This document shows positions 8,461 through 17,533 of a DNA stretch of 64,000 nucleotides, piece after piece (the stretch's first letter is position 1; each line of letters begins with the position of its first letter). The translations under genes were made by a program, and so were the position numbers. The DNA is from JBGAPI01 sp044221335 (GTDB taxonomy: Bacteria; Pseudomonadota; Gammaproteobacteria; Xanthomonadales; Ahniellaceae): assembly GCA_044221335.1 (NCBI GenBank), contig JBGAPI010000010.1:1-64000 (forward strand). Direction: 5' to 3'. The notes under the pieces were generated by a model. That model had not been told where the DNA came from and made no database searches. It worked only from the letters and a program-made list of their open reading frames with translations.

Positions 8461-9962
8461 GCACGCACGACCACGACGACGCCCTCGAGCAGAAGGTGCT
8501 CGACGCCTGGCGATCGCTGCCCAAGGCCGCGCCCAGCGACGCGCTCGACGACCGCATCCTGGCGATGGCGCGTCGCGCCGTCGCCGCGCCGGGCGCCTCG
8601 GTGCAGCGACGCCCGCAATGGCCGGTGCGACTGGCGCTGGCCGCCACCGTGGTGCTGGCGGCGGGCGTCGCGCTCAAGGTCAAGCAGGTGCCCAGCGACT
8701 CCGACCGCGCCGTCGTGCCGGCGACGTCCACGCCGGTGCCGACGGCGATGCCGGCGCCGGCTTCCCCTCCGGCCGTCGAGCAGGCCACGCCGAAGGCGAT
8801 CGCCCCTGCCCCGCTCGGGGAGGACGTGCCAGGCGGCCACTTCAATGGCGGACTGACCAGCGACGATCGTGACAGCCGTGCAGAGCCGGACCTGCAGAAA
8901 TCCAGCCCTGGACCGGACCCGGCGCCCCCGGCGTCGCCACCGGCCCGGTCGCTGAGCGACAAGAAGCTCGCTCCGGCCGCCGCGGCGGAGTCGCCGGTCA
9001 GCACCGCGACGACCGGGGCTACCGTTCCCAGCGCCGGCGAGGCGAAGCAGTTCGGCGGCGATCGTCCGGCCGAGCCCGCCGTCGGCGGCAAGAACCTGGA
9101 GCGTCGCAGCGCCGACGAGGCCAGACCGTTCCCGGCGCAGGCCACGGCGAATGCTCCGGTCGCCGAGCCTGCGCCGAGCGCCCCCGCCAATCCGACGCCG
9201 GCTGACCAGCTGCGGGCGGAACCGCGGGCGCAGTCGGAGGCGCCCCCCGGCACGGAGAAGCTGAAGGCCGAGCGCGCCGCGGGCGCCGGTGCCGATGCCG
9301 CCGCGCGCGAGAGCGTCCGCGGCAACGTCGAGTCGACGACGGCGGCCGGCCGACCGGCGCCGGCGACCGTCGCTGCTCCCCCTCCGGTGCCGCCCGCGCT
9401 TTCCGTACCGGCACCGGCACCGCTACCGGCACCGGAACCGCCGGCCGCGCCGCCGATCCAGGCCGCCCCCGCGAAGCCGACCGGAGCCGCCGCCGCGGCA
9501 GGCCCTGCCACCGGACTCGACGCCGGGACAGGCGCGCGGCACAAGGAGTCCAACCTGTCGGCGCCGGGCGACGCCAAGGCCAAGGATGCCGAATCCGATC
9601 GCGCCGCCGCCGCGCCGACCGCGACGACGCGCAACGAGACGACGGCAACGACTGCCGGCGGCCGCCGCGACGAAGGCCGCGCCGAGCAGCGCAAGGGCGA
9701 TCGCATGGGCCTCGGTGGCTCCCGCCAGCCGCCGGCGCCGAAGTCGGCCCCCCCAGCCTCGCCTCCAGCCACGGCTCCCGCCACGACGCCGCGGTCGTTG
9801 TCCGACGACATCGACCGCACGTCGCCGGAGGCCTGGATCCTCGCGATCCAGCGGCTCTACGCCCTCGGCGAGCGCGAGCGGGCGAAGGAGGAGTTGCTTC
9901 GCCTGCACAAGGCCTTCCCCGACGCGAGGGTGCCGGAAGACCTCGACGCCGCGCTGAAATGA
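8457..9962 (+). CDS. Putative anti-sigma factor with very long Pro/Ala-rich periplasmic region
   Basis: The 501-residue protein starts at GTG 8457, overlapping the sigma stop. The N-terminal 45 residues are cytoplasmic and could bind sigma. No HxxxCxxC zinc motif of the ZAS type is visible. One transmembrane helix lies at about 57-77 (VRLALAATVVLAAGVAL). About 360 residues then follow of low-complexity Pro/Ala/Thr sequence with charged patches, expected to be disordered and extended. The last 50 residues form a small helical, TPR-like domain (AWILAIQRLYALGERERA). Position and topology support the anti-sigma call; sequence similarity alone would not. The disordered part may span the periplasm. 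Confidence 0.7.
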   Translation: MSTHDHDDALEQKVLDAWRSLPKAAPSDALDDRILAMARRAVAAPGASVQRRPQWPVRLALAATVVLAAGVALKVKQVPSDSDRAVVPATSTPVPTAMPAPASPPAVEQATPKAIAPAPLGEDVPGGHFNGGLTSDDRDSRAEPDLQKSSPGPDPAPPASPPARSLSDKKLAPAAAAESPVSTATTGATVPSAGEAKQFGGDRPAEPAVGGKNLERRSADEARPFPAQATANAPVAEPAPSAPANPTPADQLRAEPRAQSEAPPGTEKLKAERAAGAGADAAARESVRGNVESTTAAGRPAPATVAAPPPVPPALSVPAPAPLPAPEPPAAPPIQAAPAKPTGAAAAAGPATGLDAGTGARHKESNLSAPGDAKAKDAESDRAAAAPTATTRNETTATTAGGRRDEGRAEQRKGDRMGLGGSRQPPAPKSAPPASPPATAPATTPRSLSDDIDRTSPEAWILAIQRLYALGERERAKEELLRLHKAFPDARVPEDLDAALK

Positions 9963-10549
9963 CGTCGGCGGCCGCGACCCTCGCCGGGGAGGCGCGCTTC
10001 GAGCTGATCGAGAAGAAGAGCCGCTTCCTCGTCGCGGCGGCCGCGGTCGATCGTCCCGAGGCCGCCCTGGCCTTTCTTGCCGCGGTCGCGGATCCGGCCG
10101 CGACCCACAATTGCTGGGCCTACCGGATCGGCCAGCAGTACCGCTTCTCCGACGACGGCGAGCCCGGCGGCACCGCTGGCCGCCCGATCCTCGCCGCGAT
10201 CGACGGCCAGGGCCTCGACCGGGTGGTCGCGGTCGTGACCCGCCACTACGGCGGCATCAAGCTCGGCGCCGGCGGCCTGGTGCGGGCCTATGGCGGGTCG
10301 GTCGCCGAATGCCTGCGCCGCGCCGAGCGTCGCGCGATCGTCGTCAGCGTGCGGCTCACCCTGCGCTACGGTTTCGCCGACCTCGGCAGCGTGCATCACG
10401 TCCTCGGCCAGCATGCCGCGCTGCGCCTGGAGGAACGCCACGACGAACACGGCGGCGAACTCACCGTGGAACTGCGTGCCGATGCCGAGGCGGCGTTCCG
10501 GCGTGCACTGGATGACGCCACCCGCGGCCGGATCGCTTGGATTCCGTGA
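9959..10549 (+). CDS. yigZ: YigZ/IMPACT family protein
   Basis: The 196-residue protein belongs to the UPF0029/IMPACT family. The family signature is clear: KKSRFLV near residue 19, HNCWAYRIG, FSDDGEPGGTAGRPIL and VTRHYGGIKLGAGGLVRAYG. The C-terminal domain after about residue 130 has the ferredoxin-like look of YigZ proteins. The biochemical role in bacteria is not settled; eukaryotic IMPACT modulates translation signalling. It starts with ATGA overlapping the anti-sigma stop, so it is probably co-transcribed with the sigma operon. Confidence 0.93.
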   Translation: MTSAAATLAGEARFELIEKKSRFLVAAAAVDRPEAALAFLAAVADPAATHNCWAYRIGQQYRFSDDGEPGGTAGRPILAAIDGQGLDRVVAVVTRHYGGIKLGAGGLVRAYGGSVAECLRRAERRAIVVSVRLTLRYGFADLGSVHHVLGQHAALRLEERHDEHGGELTVELRADAEAAFRRALDDATRGRIAWIP

Positions 10550-10593
10550 AGTCGCCCCCAACACCGGTCGCCTGATCCCGAAGGCCGCACCCG

Positions 10594-12363
10594 ATGTCGA
10601 CCCCGAGTACGCCCGCCCCGTCGACCCGCGGCCTGCGCCCGCTGGCCGCGATCCGCCCCTACGTCGATCGTCACCGCGGCCTGATCGCGAGCTGGCTGTT
10701 CTTCCTCGCGCTGGCCTCCGCCGCCACCCTGGTCCTGCCCTACGCCGTGCGACAGATGATCGACCACGGCTTCTCCGCCGCCGACCGCGCCTACGTCGAC
10801 GGCTATTTCATGGCGCTGTTCGCCGTCGCCGCGGTGCTGGCCCTGGCCTCGGCGCTGCGCTTCTTCTTCATCTCGCTGCTCGGCGAACGGGTCGCGGCCG
10901 ACCTTCGCCGTGATCTCTACGCCCACCTGCTGCGGCTCGACCAGGCCTTCTTCGAGAGCACCCGCGTCGGCGAGGTGCTGTCCCGCATCACCACCGACAC
11001 CGAACTGGTGCAGACCGTGGTCGGCTCGTCCGCCTCGGTCGCGCTGCGCAGCATCGTGACCCTGGTCGGCGCATCGGGCCTCCTGATCTGGACCAGCCCG
11101 CGGCTGGCCGGCTACGCCGCGCTGGTGATCCCGCTGGTGGTGCTGCCGATGGTCGTCTTCGGGCGGCGCGTGCGCGGCCTGTCGAAAGCCAGCCAGGACC
11201 GGATCGCCGATTCGAGCGCGGTCGCCGCGGAGACTCTGGCCGCGATCCACACGGTGCAGGCCTACACCCGCGAGCCGGAGGAGGCGAAGCGCTTCGACAG
11301 CGCGGTGTCGAACACGCTGAAGACCGCGGTCCGCCGCCTGCGCACCCGCGCGATGCTGACGGCGCTGATCATCCTGCTGGTGTTCGGAGCGATCACCCTG
11401 GTGCTGTGGGCCGGCGCGCACTCGGTGATGAACGGCACGCTGTCGGCCGGTGTCCTGTCGCAGTTCGTGCTCTATGCGGTAATGGCGGCGGGCTCGGTCG
11501 GCGCGTTGACCGAAGTGTGGGGCGACGTGCAGCGCGCCGCCGGCGCGATGGAACGGGTCGCCGACCTGCTCGCGGTCGAGCCGACCATCCGGAACCGCCC
11601 GGACGCGCGGGCACTCGCGCCTCCGATCCGCGGGGCGCTGCGGTTCCGCGACCTCGGCTTCAACTATCCGTCGCGGCCGGATCGCGCGGCGCTGTCCCAT
11701 TTCGACCTCGCGGTCGCGCCGGGCGAGAAGGTCGCGCTGGTCGGGCCGTCGGGCGCCGGCAAGAGCACGCTGTTCCAGCTGCTGCTGCGCTTCTACGACC
11801 CGCAGCAGGGCGCGATCGAGATCGATGGTCAGGACATCACCGGACTCACGCTGGAAGCCGTGCGCGACGCGATCGCGCTGGTGCCGCAGGACACCGTGAT
11901 CTTCGGCGCCTCGGCCCGCGACAACATCGCCCTGGCGCGCCCCGATGCGGACCTCGAGACCGTCACCGCCGCCGCCCGCGCGGCCTCCGCGCACGACTTC
12001 ATCGTCGCGCAGCCGGAGGGCTACGACACCTACCTCGGCGAACGCGGCGTGCGCCTGTCCGGCGGCCAGCAGCAGCGCATCGCGATCGCGCGCGCCGTGC
12101 TGAAGGATGCCCCGATCCTGCTCCTCGACGAGGCCACCAGCGCGCTCGACGCGCAGTCCGAGCGCGCGATCCAGGCGGCGCTCGAGAAGCTGATGGAAGG
12201 CCGCACGACGCTGGTCATCGCGCATCGCCTCGCCACGGTGAAGAAGGCCGATCGTATCGTCGTGATCGACCACGGCCATATCGTCGCGGTCGGCAGGCAC
12301 GAGGAGCTGATCGCGCAGGGCGGGCTGTACGAGGAACTCGCGCGGCTGCAGTTCACCGAGTAG
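10594..12363 (+). CDS. MsbA-related ABC exporter (fused permease and ATPase)
   Basis: The 589-residue half-transporter has an N-terminal six-helix exporter domain (about 25-310) and a C-terminal nucleotide-binding domain (about 345-585). The ATPase carries Walker A GPSGAGKST, a Q-loop (VPQDT), signature LSGGQQQR, Walker B ILLLDEATSALD and a switch His in IAHRLATV. It should act as a homodimer in the inner membrane, exporting a lipid-like or hydrophobic substrate. The overall pattern matches the proteobacterial MsbA-related group rather than MsbA itself. The gene starts 44 bases after yigZ. The substrate is not deducible. Confidence 0.92.
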   Translation: MSTPSTPAPSTRGLRPLAAIRPYVDRHRGLIASWLFFLALASAATLVLPYAVRQMIDHGFSAADRAYVDGYFMALFAVAAVLALASALRFFFISLLGERVAADLRRDLYAHLLRLDQAFFESTRVGEVLSRITTDTELVQTVVGSSASVALRSIVTLVGASGLLIWTSPRLAGYAALVIPLVVLPMVVFGRRVRGLSKASQDRIADSSAVAAETLAAIHTVQAYTREPEEAKRFDSAVSNTLKTAVRRLRTRAMLTALIILLVFGAITLVLWAGAHSVMNGTLSAGVLSQFVLYAVMAAGSVGALTEVWGDVQRAAGAMERVADLLAVEPTIRNRPDARALAPPIRGALRFRDLGFNYPSRPDRAALSHFDLAVAPGEKVALVGPSGAGKSTLFQLLLRFYDPQQGAIEIDGQDITGLTLEAVRDAIALVPQDTVIFGASARDNIALARPDADLETVTAAARAASAHDFIVAQPEGYDTYLGERGVRLSGGQQQRIAIARAVLKDAPILLLDEATSALDAQSERAIQAALEKLMEGRTTLVIAHRLATVKKADRIVVIDHGHIVAVGRHEELIAQGGLYEELARLQFTE

Positions 12364-12456
12364 GGCCGCCCGGCGCGCCGACGCTTCGCCGCCACGGCTG
12401 GAGCGCGCCTTGCGCGCCATTGCCTCACCTCTTCGCGACGGCGAGCAAGGCGCGCC
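12364..12456. repeat. GGCGNGCC-type palindromic repeat between converging genes
   Basis: The space between the ABC exporter stop and the NUDIX stop is made of inverted G+C-rich blocks: GCGCCTTGCGCGCC near 12403 and GGCGAGCAAGGCGCGCCCTA at the right end. Read on the minus strand, the right edge is TAG followed by GGCGCGCC, and this TAG is the NUDIX stop codon. It resembles the other GGCGGGC-edged copies in the window. Confidence 0.6.
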
Positions 12457-13011
12457 CTACCCCCGCGCCAGCCACTTCCGCGCCATCCGCCGCACCGAAG
12501 CATCCGCGGTCTCGTCGCGCGCGACGTCGTCGATCGGTCGCCACGCCAGGTCATGCGACTCCTCGCCGACCACGAAGTCCTCCGAACCGCCGGCCCGGAC
12601 GACGAAGCGCACGTCGTAGTGGAAATGCCCCGGCTCGCCCTTGCGCTCCGGGATCCAGTGGCGGTCGAGGTCGTAGATCCCGCCCTCGATCGCGAGACCG
12701 GAGAGCCCGGACTCCTCCTCCGCCTCGCGCAGCGCGACCCGGTCCAGCTGGCCGTCGCCGTCGGCATGACCGCCGAGCTGCAGCCACAGGTTCAGCTTGC
12801 GGTGATGGGTCAGCAGCACCCGGCGGCCATCGGCCGATACCAGCCAGGCCGAGCCGGTGAGATGACCCGGCGCGCAGCTCCGTTCGCAGCAGTCGGCGTG
12901 CCCTGCGACGAAGCGTTTGAACAGATCCAGCACCTCGCGGTCGTGGCCGGGATCGGCGGCGGCCGCGGAAATCCAGCGCGCGGCGATGGCCTGCGCGGTG
13001 TCGTGCGCCAT
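12457..13011 (-). CDS. NUDIX hydrolase
   Basis: The 184-residue protein has a NUDIX fold region from about residue 45 to 165. The box is recognisable through the REAEEESGL core, preceded by the GG-H start typical of one large NUDIX subgroup; the conserved Glu at the first acidic position of the consensus is a Gly here. The REAxEEE metal-binding core is intact. NUDIX enzymes cleave nucleoside diphosphates linked to another group; the substrate is unknown. The start is ATG 13009-13011. The stop codon TAG coincides with the edge of an intergenic repeat. Confidence 0.87.
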   Translation of the reverse strand: MAHDTAQAIAARWISAAAADPGHDREVLDLFKRFVAGHADCCERSCAPGHLTGSAWLVSADGRRVLLTHHRKLNLWLQLGGHADGDGQLDRVALREAEEESGLSGLAIEGGIYDLDRHWIPERKGEPGHFHYDVRFVVRAGGSEDFVVGEESHDLAWRPIDDVARDETADASVRRMARKWLARG

Positions 13012-13067
13012 GGGGATTCCTCTCGATGTTGCGTCCCGGGAGTCGCCGGACGCGTAGACAAGGCAAC

Positions 13068-13096
13068 TTGCCGGCCTATCCGGCCTCGCGTATGGT
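13068..13096 (+). promoter_or_regulatory. Candidate sigma-70-type promoter for the APC permease
   Basis: A TTGCCG hexamer and a TATGGT hexamer are separated by 17 bases in the divergent gap between the NUDIX gene and the permease. The predicted start lies near 13103, giving a leader of about 110 bases that contains a CCCGGA/TCCGGG hairpin. The -35 match is modest. Confidence 0.35.
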
Positions 13097-13212
13097 AGCC
13101 CGGATTTTTTCCGGGCCGGCTTGAGCCTGGGCGATCTCGCGGTCGCCCGGCGGGTTGTTCCGCATTACAACAAGCGGCTGTCGCCGAATCGTTGCACCCT
13201 TGGGAGGAGCTC

Positions 13213-14652
13213 ATGCTGTTCGAACGCGTCAAACCCCTGGACCAGATCATCGAGGCTGCCGAGAAGAAGGGCCTCAAGCGTCAGCTCGGCGCGTTCGATC
13301 TCACCATGCTCGGCATCGGCGCCATCATCGGCACCGGCATCTTCGTGCTGACCGCCGTCGCGGCCAACAAGGCCGGCCCGGGCATGATGTACAGCTTCGT
13401 GATCGCCGGCATCGTCTGCGCGCTGACCGCGCTGATCTACGCCGAGATCGCGGCGATGGTGCCGGTCGCCGGCTCCGCCTACACCTATTCCTACGCCGTG
13501 CTCGGCGAGCTGGTCGCCTGGATGGTCGGCTGGGCGCTGATCCTCGAGTACGCGATCGCGGCGAGTGCCGTGGCGGTCGGCTGGTCCGGCTATGCCAATG
13601 GCTTCCTGCGCGAACTCGGCTTCGGCCTGCCGATCGCGCTGACCGCGGGACCGGCGGATACCATCACGCTCGCCGACGGCACCAAGACGACCGGCGGCTT
13701 CAACCTGATCGCCTTCGCGATCGCGATGCTGATCACCGGCCTGCTGATCATCGGCACCTCGAAGAGCGCCAAGGTCACCGCGGTGCTGGTGCTGGTCAAG
13801 ATCGTCGCGCTGACGGCGTTCATCGCGATCGCGCTGCCGGCGGTCAATGGCGCCAACTTCGAACCGATGCTGCCGAAGGGCTGGGGCACCCCGCTGTCCG
13901 GCACCGGCGTGCTCGGCGCCGCCGCGTCGATCTTCTTCGCCTACGTCGGCTTCGACGCGGTCTCCACCGCCTCGGAAGAGACCAAGAACCCGAACCGCAA
14001 CATCCCGATCGGCCTGATCGGCTCGCTCGCCGTCTGCACCGTGTTCTACCTGCTGGTGTCCTACGCGGCGATCGGCACCACCGGCGCCCAGCCGGGCGGC
14101 GAGCTGTCGCAGTCGAAGGAGCCGCTGGCCTTCGTGCTGCGCAACCTCGGCTGGCCGAAGCTCGGCGGTTTCGTCGCCTCGGCGGCGATCATCGCGCTGC
14201 CCTCGGTCATCCTGATGATGATCTACGGCCAGACCCGCATCCTGTTCACCATGTCGCGCGACGGCCTGATGCCGAAGATGTTCTCCGAGGTGCACCCGAC
14301 CTTCCACACCCCGCACAAGGTGACGCTGGTCACCGGCATCGCGGTGGCGCTGTTCGCGGCGATGTTCCCGGTCGACGTGCTGGCCGACATTTCCAACGCA
14401 GGCACGCTGTTCGCCTTCTTCGCCGTGGCGATCGGCGTGATGATCCTGCGGGTAAAGCAGCCGGACCGTCCGCGCCCGTTCCGTTCGCCGCTGATCTGGG
14501 TCGTCGGCCCGGGTGCCGTCGCCGGCTGCGCCCTGCTGTTCTTCAGCCTGGGCTGGGACCCGACCATCAAGTACTTCTGCATCTGGGCGGTGACCGGCCT
14601 GGTCGTGTACTTCGGTCTCGCCCGCCGCAACAGCGTGCTTGCCTCCGCGTGA
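13213..14652 (+). CDS. APC-family amino acid permease (cationic amino acid transporter type)
   Basis: The 479-residue protein has about 12 transmembrane helices. It opens with a conserved cytoplasmic stretch (LKRQLGAFDLTMLGIGAIIG) and a GIGAIIGTGIF helix 1 motif that forms the substrate site in APC transporters. FAYVGFDAVSTASEE is the helix 6 signature of the cationic amino acid transporter subgroup. ATG 13213 follows a strong GGGAGGAG ribosome site; an upstream in-frame TTG does not. Two hairpins directly after the stop, the second with a short T-run, suggest transcription ends here. Confidence 0.92.
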   Translation: MLFERVKPLDQIIEAAEKKGLKRQLGAFDLTMLGIGAIIGTGIFVLTAVAANKAGPGMMYSFVIAGIVCALTALIYAEIAAMVPVAGSAYTYSYAVLGELVAWMVGWALILEYAIAASAVAVGWSGYANGFLRELGFGLPIALTAGPADTITLADGTKTTGGFNLIAFAIAMLITGLLIIGTSKSAKVTAVLVLVKIVALTAFIAIALPAVNGANFEPMLPKGWGTPLSGTGVLGAAASIFFAYVGFDAVSTASEETKNPNRNIPIGLIGSLAVCTVFYLLVSYAAIGTTGAQPGGELSQSKEPLAFVLRNLGWPKLGGFVASAAIIALPSVILMMIYGQTRILFTMSRDGLMPKMFSEVHPTFHTPHKVTLVTGIAVALFAAMFPVDVLADISNAGTLFAFFAVAIGVMILRVKQPDRPRPFRSPLIWVVGPGAVAGCALLFFSLGWDPTIKYFCIWAVTGLVVYFGLARRNSVLASA

Positions 14653-14659
14653 CCCCCGC

Positions 14660-14685
14660 GGGAGGCCGGCATCCGCCGGCCTCCC
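14660..14685 (+). repeat. Strong hairpin after the permease gene
   Basis: An 11-base arm (GGGAGGCCGGC) and its exact complement surround a four-base loop, eight bases after the stop codon. No T-run follows directly. With the second hairpin at 14702 it probably protects the transcript end. Confidence 0.55.
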
Positions 14686-14701
14686 GACCTGAACGATCGA
14701 A

Positions 14702-14729
14702 GGCCGCGCCACCCCGGCGCGGCCGGTTT
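14702..14729 (+). terminator. Probable rho-independent terminator of the permease gene
   Basis: The perfect stem GGCCGCGCC/GGCGCGGCC with a five-base loop is followed by GGTTTCT. The T-run is short, so efficiency is uncertain. It lies 50 bases after the stop and just upstream of the C13 peptidase gene. Confidence 0.55.
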
Positions 14730-14745
14730 CTGCAAGTCCCTCCGC

Positions 14746-16317
14746 ATGCCCTTCCTGCGCACCCTGTTCGACGCCCTGCGCCTCTGCGTCGGCTGGCGCC
14801 CCTCCCGCAGCTTCCGCGACATCGGGCCCGGCACCTTCTGGTGCGTGGTGCTGCTCGATCTCGCCGCGGTCACCGCACAGGGCTTCTGGCTCACCCATTC
14901 TCCGCGGGGCTTCTCCGCCGACGGTCTCGCACCGATCGCGTTCGACGCGCTGGTCGCCCTGCTGCTGGCGTATGGCGTCGCGGTGGCGGTCCGCCGACCT
15001 GTGCTGTTCTGGCCGCTGGCCGCACTGCTGCTGGCGCTGCAGACGATCATCGCGTCGGTGCTCTACGTCCTGGCCGAAGCCGTCGGCGCGTGGCGCGGCG
15101 AGCCGCTGGCCGAACACAGCCAGACCCTGGTCGACGCCGCGTGGTGGCTGTGGTTCGCCTTCGCGACCTGGACCACGCTCGGCTGGCTGCACCCGCTCGG
15201 CAAGGCGCCGGCGCGTGTCGCAGCGGCGCTCGCCGTCGCCACCGCGGCGCTCGCGGCGATCCTCGTCCTGCCGCCGCATGACCTGATCGTCGCCGGAACC
15301 GCGCCCGCGATCGCAGAGGATGACGCCGACATCACGGCACCGGAAGCGGGCCCGACGAAACCGGAACTCCGCGCCGAGGACGTGTTCGATCGCCAGCGCG
15401 ACCTGGTCGACGCCGCCGTGCGCAACCTCGACGCGCAGGTGCCGGGCAAGGTCGACGTCTACCTCGTCGCCTTCGCCGGCGACGCCGACGAGCAGGTCTT
15501 CAGCAACGAGGTGCGCTATGTCGAGCGCCTCTATCGCGAGCGCTTCGGCCTCGCCGGGCACATCATCGTGCTCGCCAACAACACCGCCACCGTCGATGCC
15601 ACGCCGCTGGCCAGCGTCAGCAACCTGCGCCGTGCGCTGAACGGCGTCGGCGGCCGGATGGATCCGGACGAGGACCTGCTGCTGCTCTACGTCAGTTCGC
15701 ACGGCAGCCGCGAGGGCGAGATCTACGTCAACCTGCCGCCGCTGCCGCTGGACCAGCTCGACGCCCGCAGCCTGAAGTCCCTGCTCGACGGCTCCGGCAT
15801 CCGCGACCGGGTGGTGATGCTGTCGGCGTGCTACTCCGGCACCTTCATCCCGTTCATCAACGACAGCCACACGCTGGCACTGACGGCCGCCCGCGCGGAC
15901 CGCGCCTCGTTCGGCTGCGGCAATACCGACGCGATCACCTGGTTCGGGCGCGCACTGCTGGTCGATGCGCTGAACCGCGAGCCCCGCCTCCTGCCCGCCT
16001 TCGAGGAGGCCAAGTCCGAGATCACCGGCTGGGAGGACCGCGACGAGCAGCAGCACTCCTTTCCGCAGCTTGCCCGCGCGCCCGATGCCGAGGCGAAGCT
16101 CAGCGCCTGGGAGAACCAGCGCAGCGTCGGACCGGCCGTGCCGTTCGAGCCGGCGGACGGCACGACGGCATCGCCGACGGTCGGCGGCGTCGCGCCCTCG
16201 GGCGACGACACGACCGACGGCGACGACCCCGACGATCCCGACGCGCCGACCGAAGAGGACGACGACGGCGTCCGGAGTGCGGCGCTCGCGCCACAACCGT
16301 CGATGGCCTGCCGCTAG
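14746..16317 (+). CDS. Membrane-anchored C13-family (legumain-like) cysteine peptidase
   Basis: The 523-residue protein begins with about five transmembrane helices (residues 30-175). A periplasmic or soluble domain of the C13 fold follows (about 200-430). The catalytic dyad is visible as YVSSHGS (His near residue 318) and LSACYSG (Cys near 361). The tail beyond residue 450 is very rich in Asp, Glu, Pro and Thr, a likely disordered acidic region. C13 peptidases cleave after Asn or Asp, or act as transamidases (GPI8). Bacterial membrane members are poorly understood. No operon partner is evident: a terminator lies before it and a converging gene after it. Confidence 0.85.
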   Translation: MPFLRTLFDALRLCVGWRPSRSFRDIGPGTFWCVVLLDLAAVTAQGFWLTHSPRGFSADGLAPIAFDALVALLLAYGVAVAVRRPVLFWPLAALLLALQTIIASVLYVLAEAVGAWRGEPLAEHSQTLVDAAWWLWFAFATWTTLGWLHPLGKAPARVAAALAVATAALAAILVLPPHDLIVAGTAPAIAEDDADITAPEAGPTKPELRAEDVFDRQRDLVDAAVRNLDAQVPGKVDVYLVAFAGDADEQVFSNEVRYVERLYRERFGLAGHIIVLANNTATVDATPLASVSNLRRALNGVGGRMDPDEDLLLLYVSSHGSREGEIYVNLPPLPLDQLDARSLKSLLDGSGIRDRVVMLSACYSGTFIPFINDSHTLALTAARADRASFGCGNTDAITWFGRALLVDALNREPRLLPAFEEAKSEITGWEDRDEQQHSFPQLARAPDAEAKLSAWENQRSVGPAVPFEPADGTTASPTVGGVAPSGDDTTDGDDPDDPDAPTEEDDDGVRSAALAPQPSMACR

Positions 16318-16425
16318 GCGGCGACGGCTCCGTTCGACGTCGACGGCGCAGGACGGCCTCCGGCCATCGCGCGCCACGACGAATTCTCGACCGGCGCCGG
16401 AGGGATAGGAACCGTCTTCTCGCCG

Positions 16426-16483
16426 CAGGGCGGGCAACGCCCGCCATTGCGGGGCCTCATGACGATGGCGGGCAGAGCCCGCC
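16426..16483. repeat. GGCGGGC palindromic repeat abutting the glycerophosphodiesterase stop
   Basis: Two inverted blocks, AGGGCGGGCAACGCCCGCC (16427 on) and GGCGGGCAGAGCCCGCC (16467 on), each form their own hairpin. On the minus strand the right edge reads TAG followed by GGCGGGC, and this TAG is the stop codon of the diesterase gene. Confidence 0.7.
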
Positions 16484-17386
16484 CTAGCGACCGCGCGCTG
16501 CCACCGCCGTCGCCGGAAAATCACTGAACAGGGCGTCGACTCCGAGCGCGAAGAACGCCACGTATTCCTCCGCCGGCGTCATGAACGGCGGATTCGGCTG
16601 ATCGTCGCGGAAGGTCCAGGTGTGCATCGCGAGGCCGAGGTCGTGGGCGCGTCGCGTGTGTCCGGTGTCGCGGCCGGAGGCGTCGATCAGCGTGCGCTTC
16701 GGCAAGGCGACCCCGCTGCGGCCGCGCTCCCGGCAGCGCTCGAGTTCGGCCGGGAAGCCCGCGGCGTCGACCCGGGACGATTCGAACAGTTCGAAGCCCG
16801 GCAATCCGAGCGCGGCCTGCACCCGGTCGATCGGCTCGGACTCGAAGCACTGGAACCAGACACCGCAGTCGGGTCCCGTGAGGCCGCGGGCGGCGAGCAG
16901 CCCGATGAACAGCGCGGTCGGATCGATGCCGAGCGATGCGAACAGGGCCGGATGCTTGATCTCCGGATAGACCGCGATCCGGCGGCCACTGCTGCGGCTG
17001 CCCTCGACGGCCACGTCCAGCACGTCGGCGAGGGTCGGGATGCGATGCCGCCCGTCGTGCGAGCGGTCGCGCCCCGGGAAGGGCTGGATTGCGCGGATCT
17101 CGGCGAGCTCCGCCCAGTCGAAGTCGTCGACCCACCAGTCGCTGCTGCCGTCCTCCAGCTGGCGCCGGCGGCCCGCAAACTCCGGCCGGGACGCGATGTC
17201 GGTGCTGCGCGCGAGGCCGCGGTCGTGGCGCGCCAGCAGCACGCCATCGCGGGTCACCACGAGGTCCGGCTCGATCAGGTCGGCCCCCTGGGCGATCGCC
17301 AGCCGATAGCCGTCCAGCGTGTGCTCGGGCATCAGGCCACTCGCGCCGCGATGGGCGATGATGCGGGTCGACGGAGGGCGGCTCAT
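16484..17386 (-). CDS. Glycerophosphodiester phosphodiesterase
   Basis: The 300-residue GDPD-family enzyme hydrolyses deacylated phospholipids to glycerol-3-phosphate and an alcohol. The family blocks are clear: IIAHRGASGLMPEHTLDGY at the N-terminus, the metal site LIEPDLVVTRDGVLLARHD, then IAVYPEIKHP and HTWTFRDD. ATG 17384-17386 was chosen because family homology begins just after it; an upstream in-frame ATG at 17449 would add 21 residues without a recognisable signal peptide. Without such a signal the enzyme is probably cytoplasmic. Confidence 0.9.
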   Translation of the reverse strand: MSRPPSTRIIAHRGASGLMPEHTLDGYRLAIAQGADLIEPDLVVTRDGVLLARHDRGLARSTDIASRPEFAGRRRQLEDGSSDWWVDDFDWAELAEIRAIQPFPGRDRSHDGRHRIPTLADVLDVAVEGSRSSGRRIAVYPEIKHPALFASLGIDPTALFIGLLAARGLTGPDCGVWFQCFESEPIDRVQAALGLPGFELFESSRVDAAGFPAELERCRERGRSGVALPKRTLIDASGRDTGHTRRAHDLGLAMHTWTFRDDQPNPPFMTPAEEYVAFFALGVDALFSDFPATAVAARGR

Positions 17387-17533
17387 CGGGCGCGGTGTTC
17401 CGGCGGCGGATCGGGCCGCAAGCGTCTCCGACTCCGTGAACGACTGCAACCCGGCGCCGCGGCGTCGCGTCGATGTCGACCCGGAGCGGCGATCCGGTAA
17501 GCTGGCCCGGGAAGCGGGGCGCGAGGACCCTTC

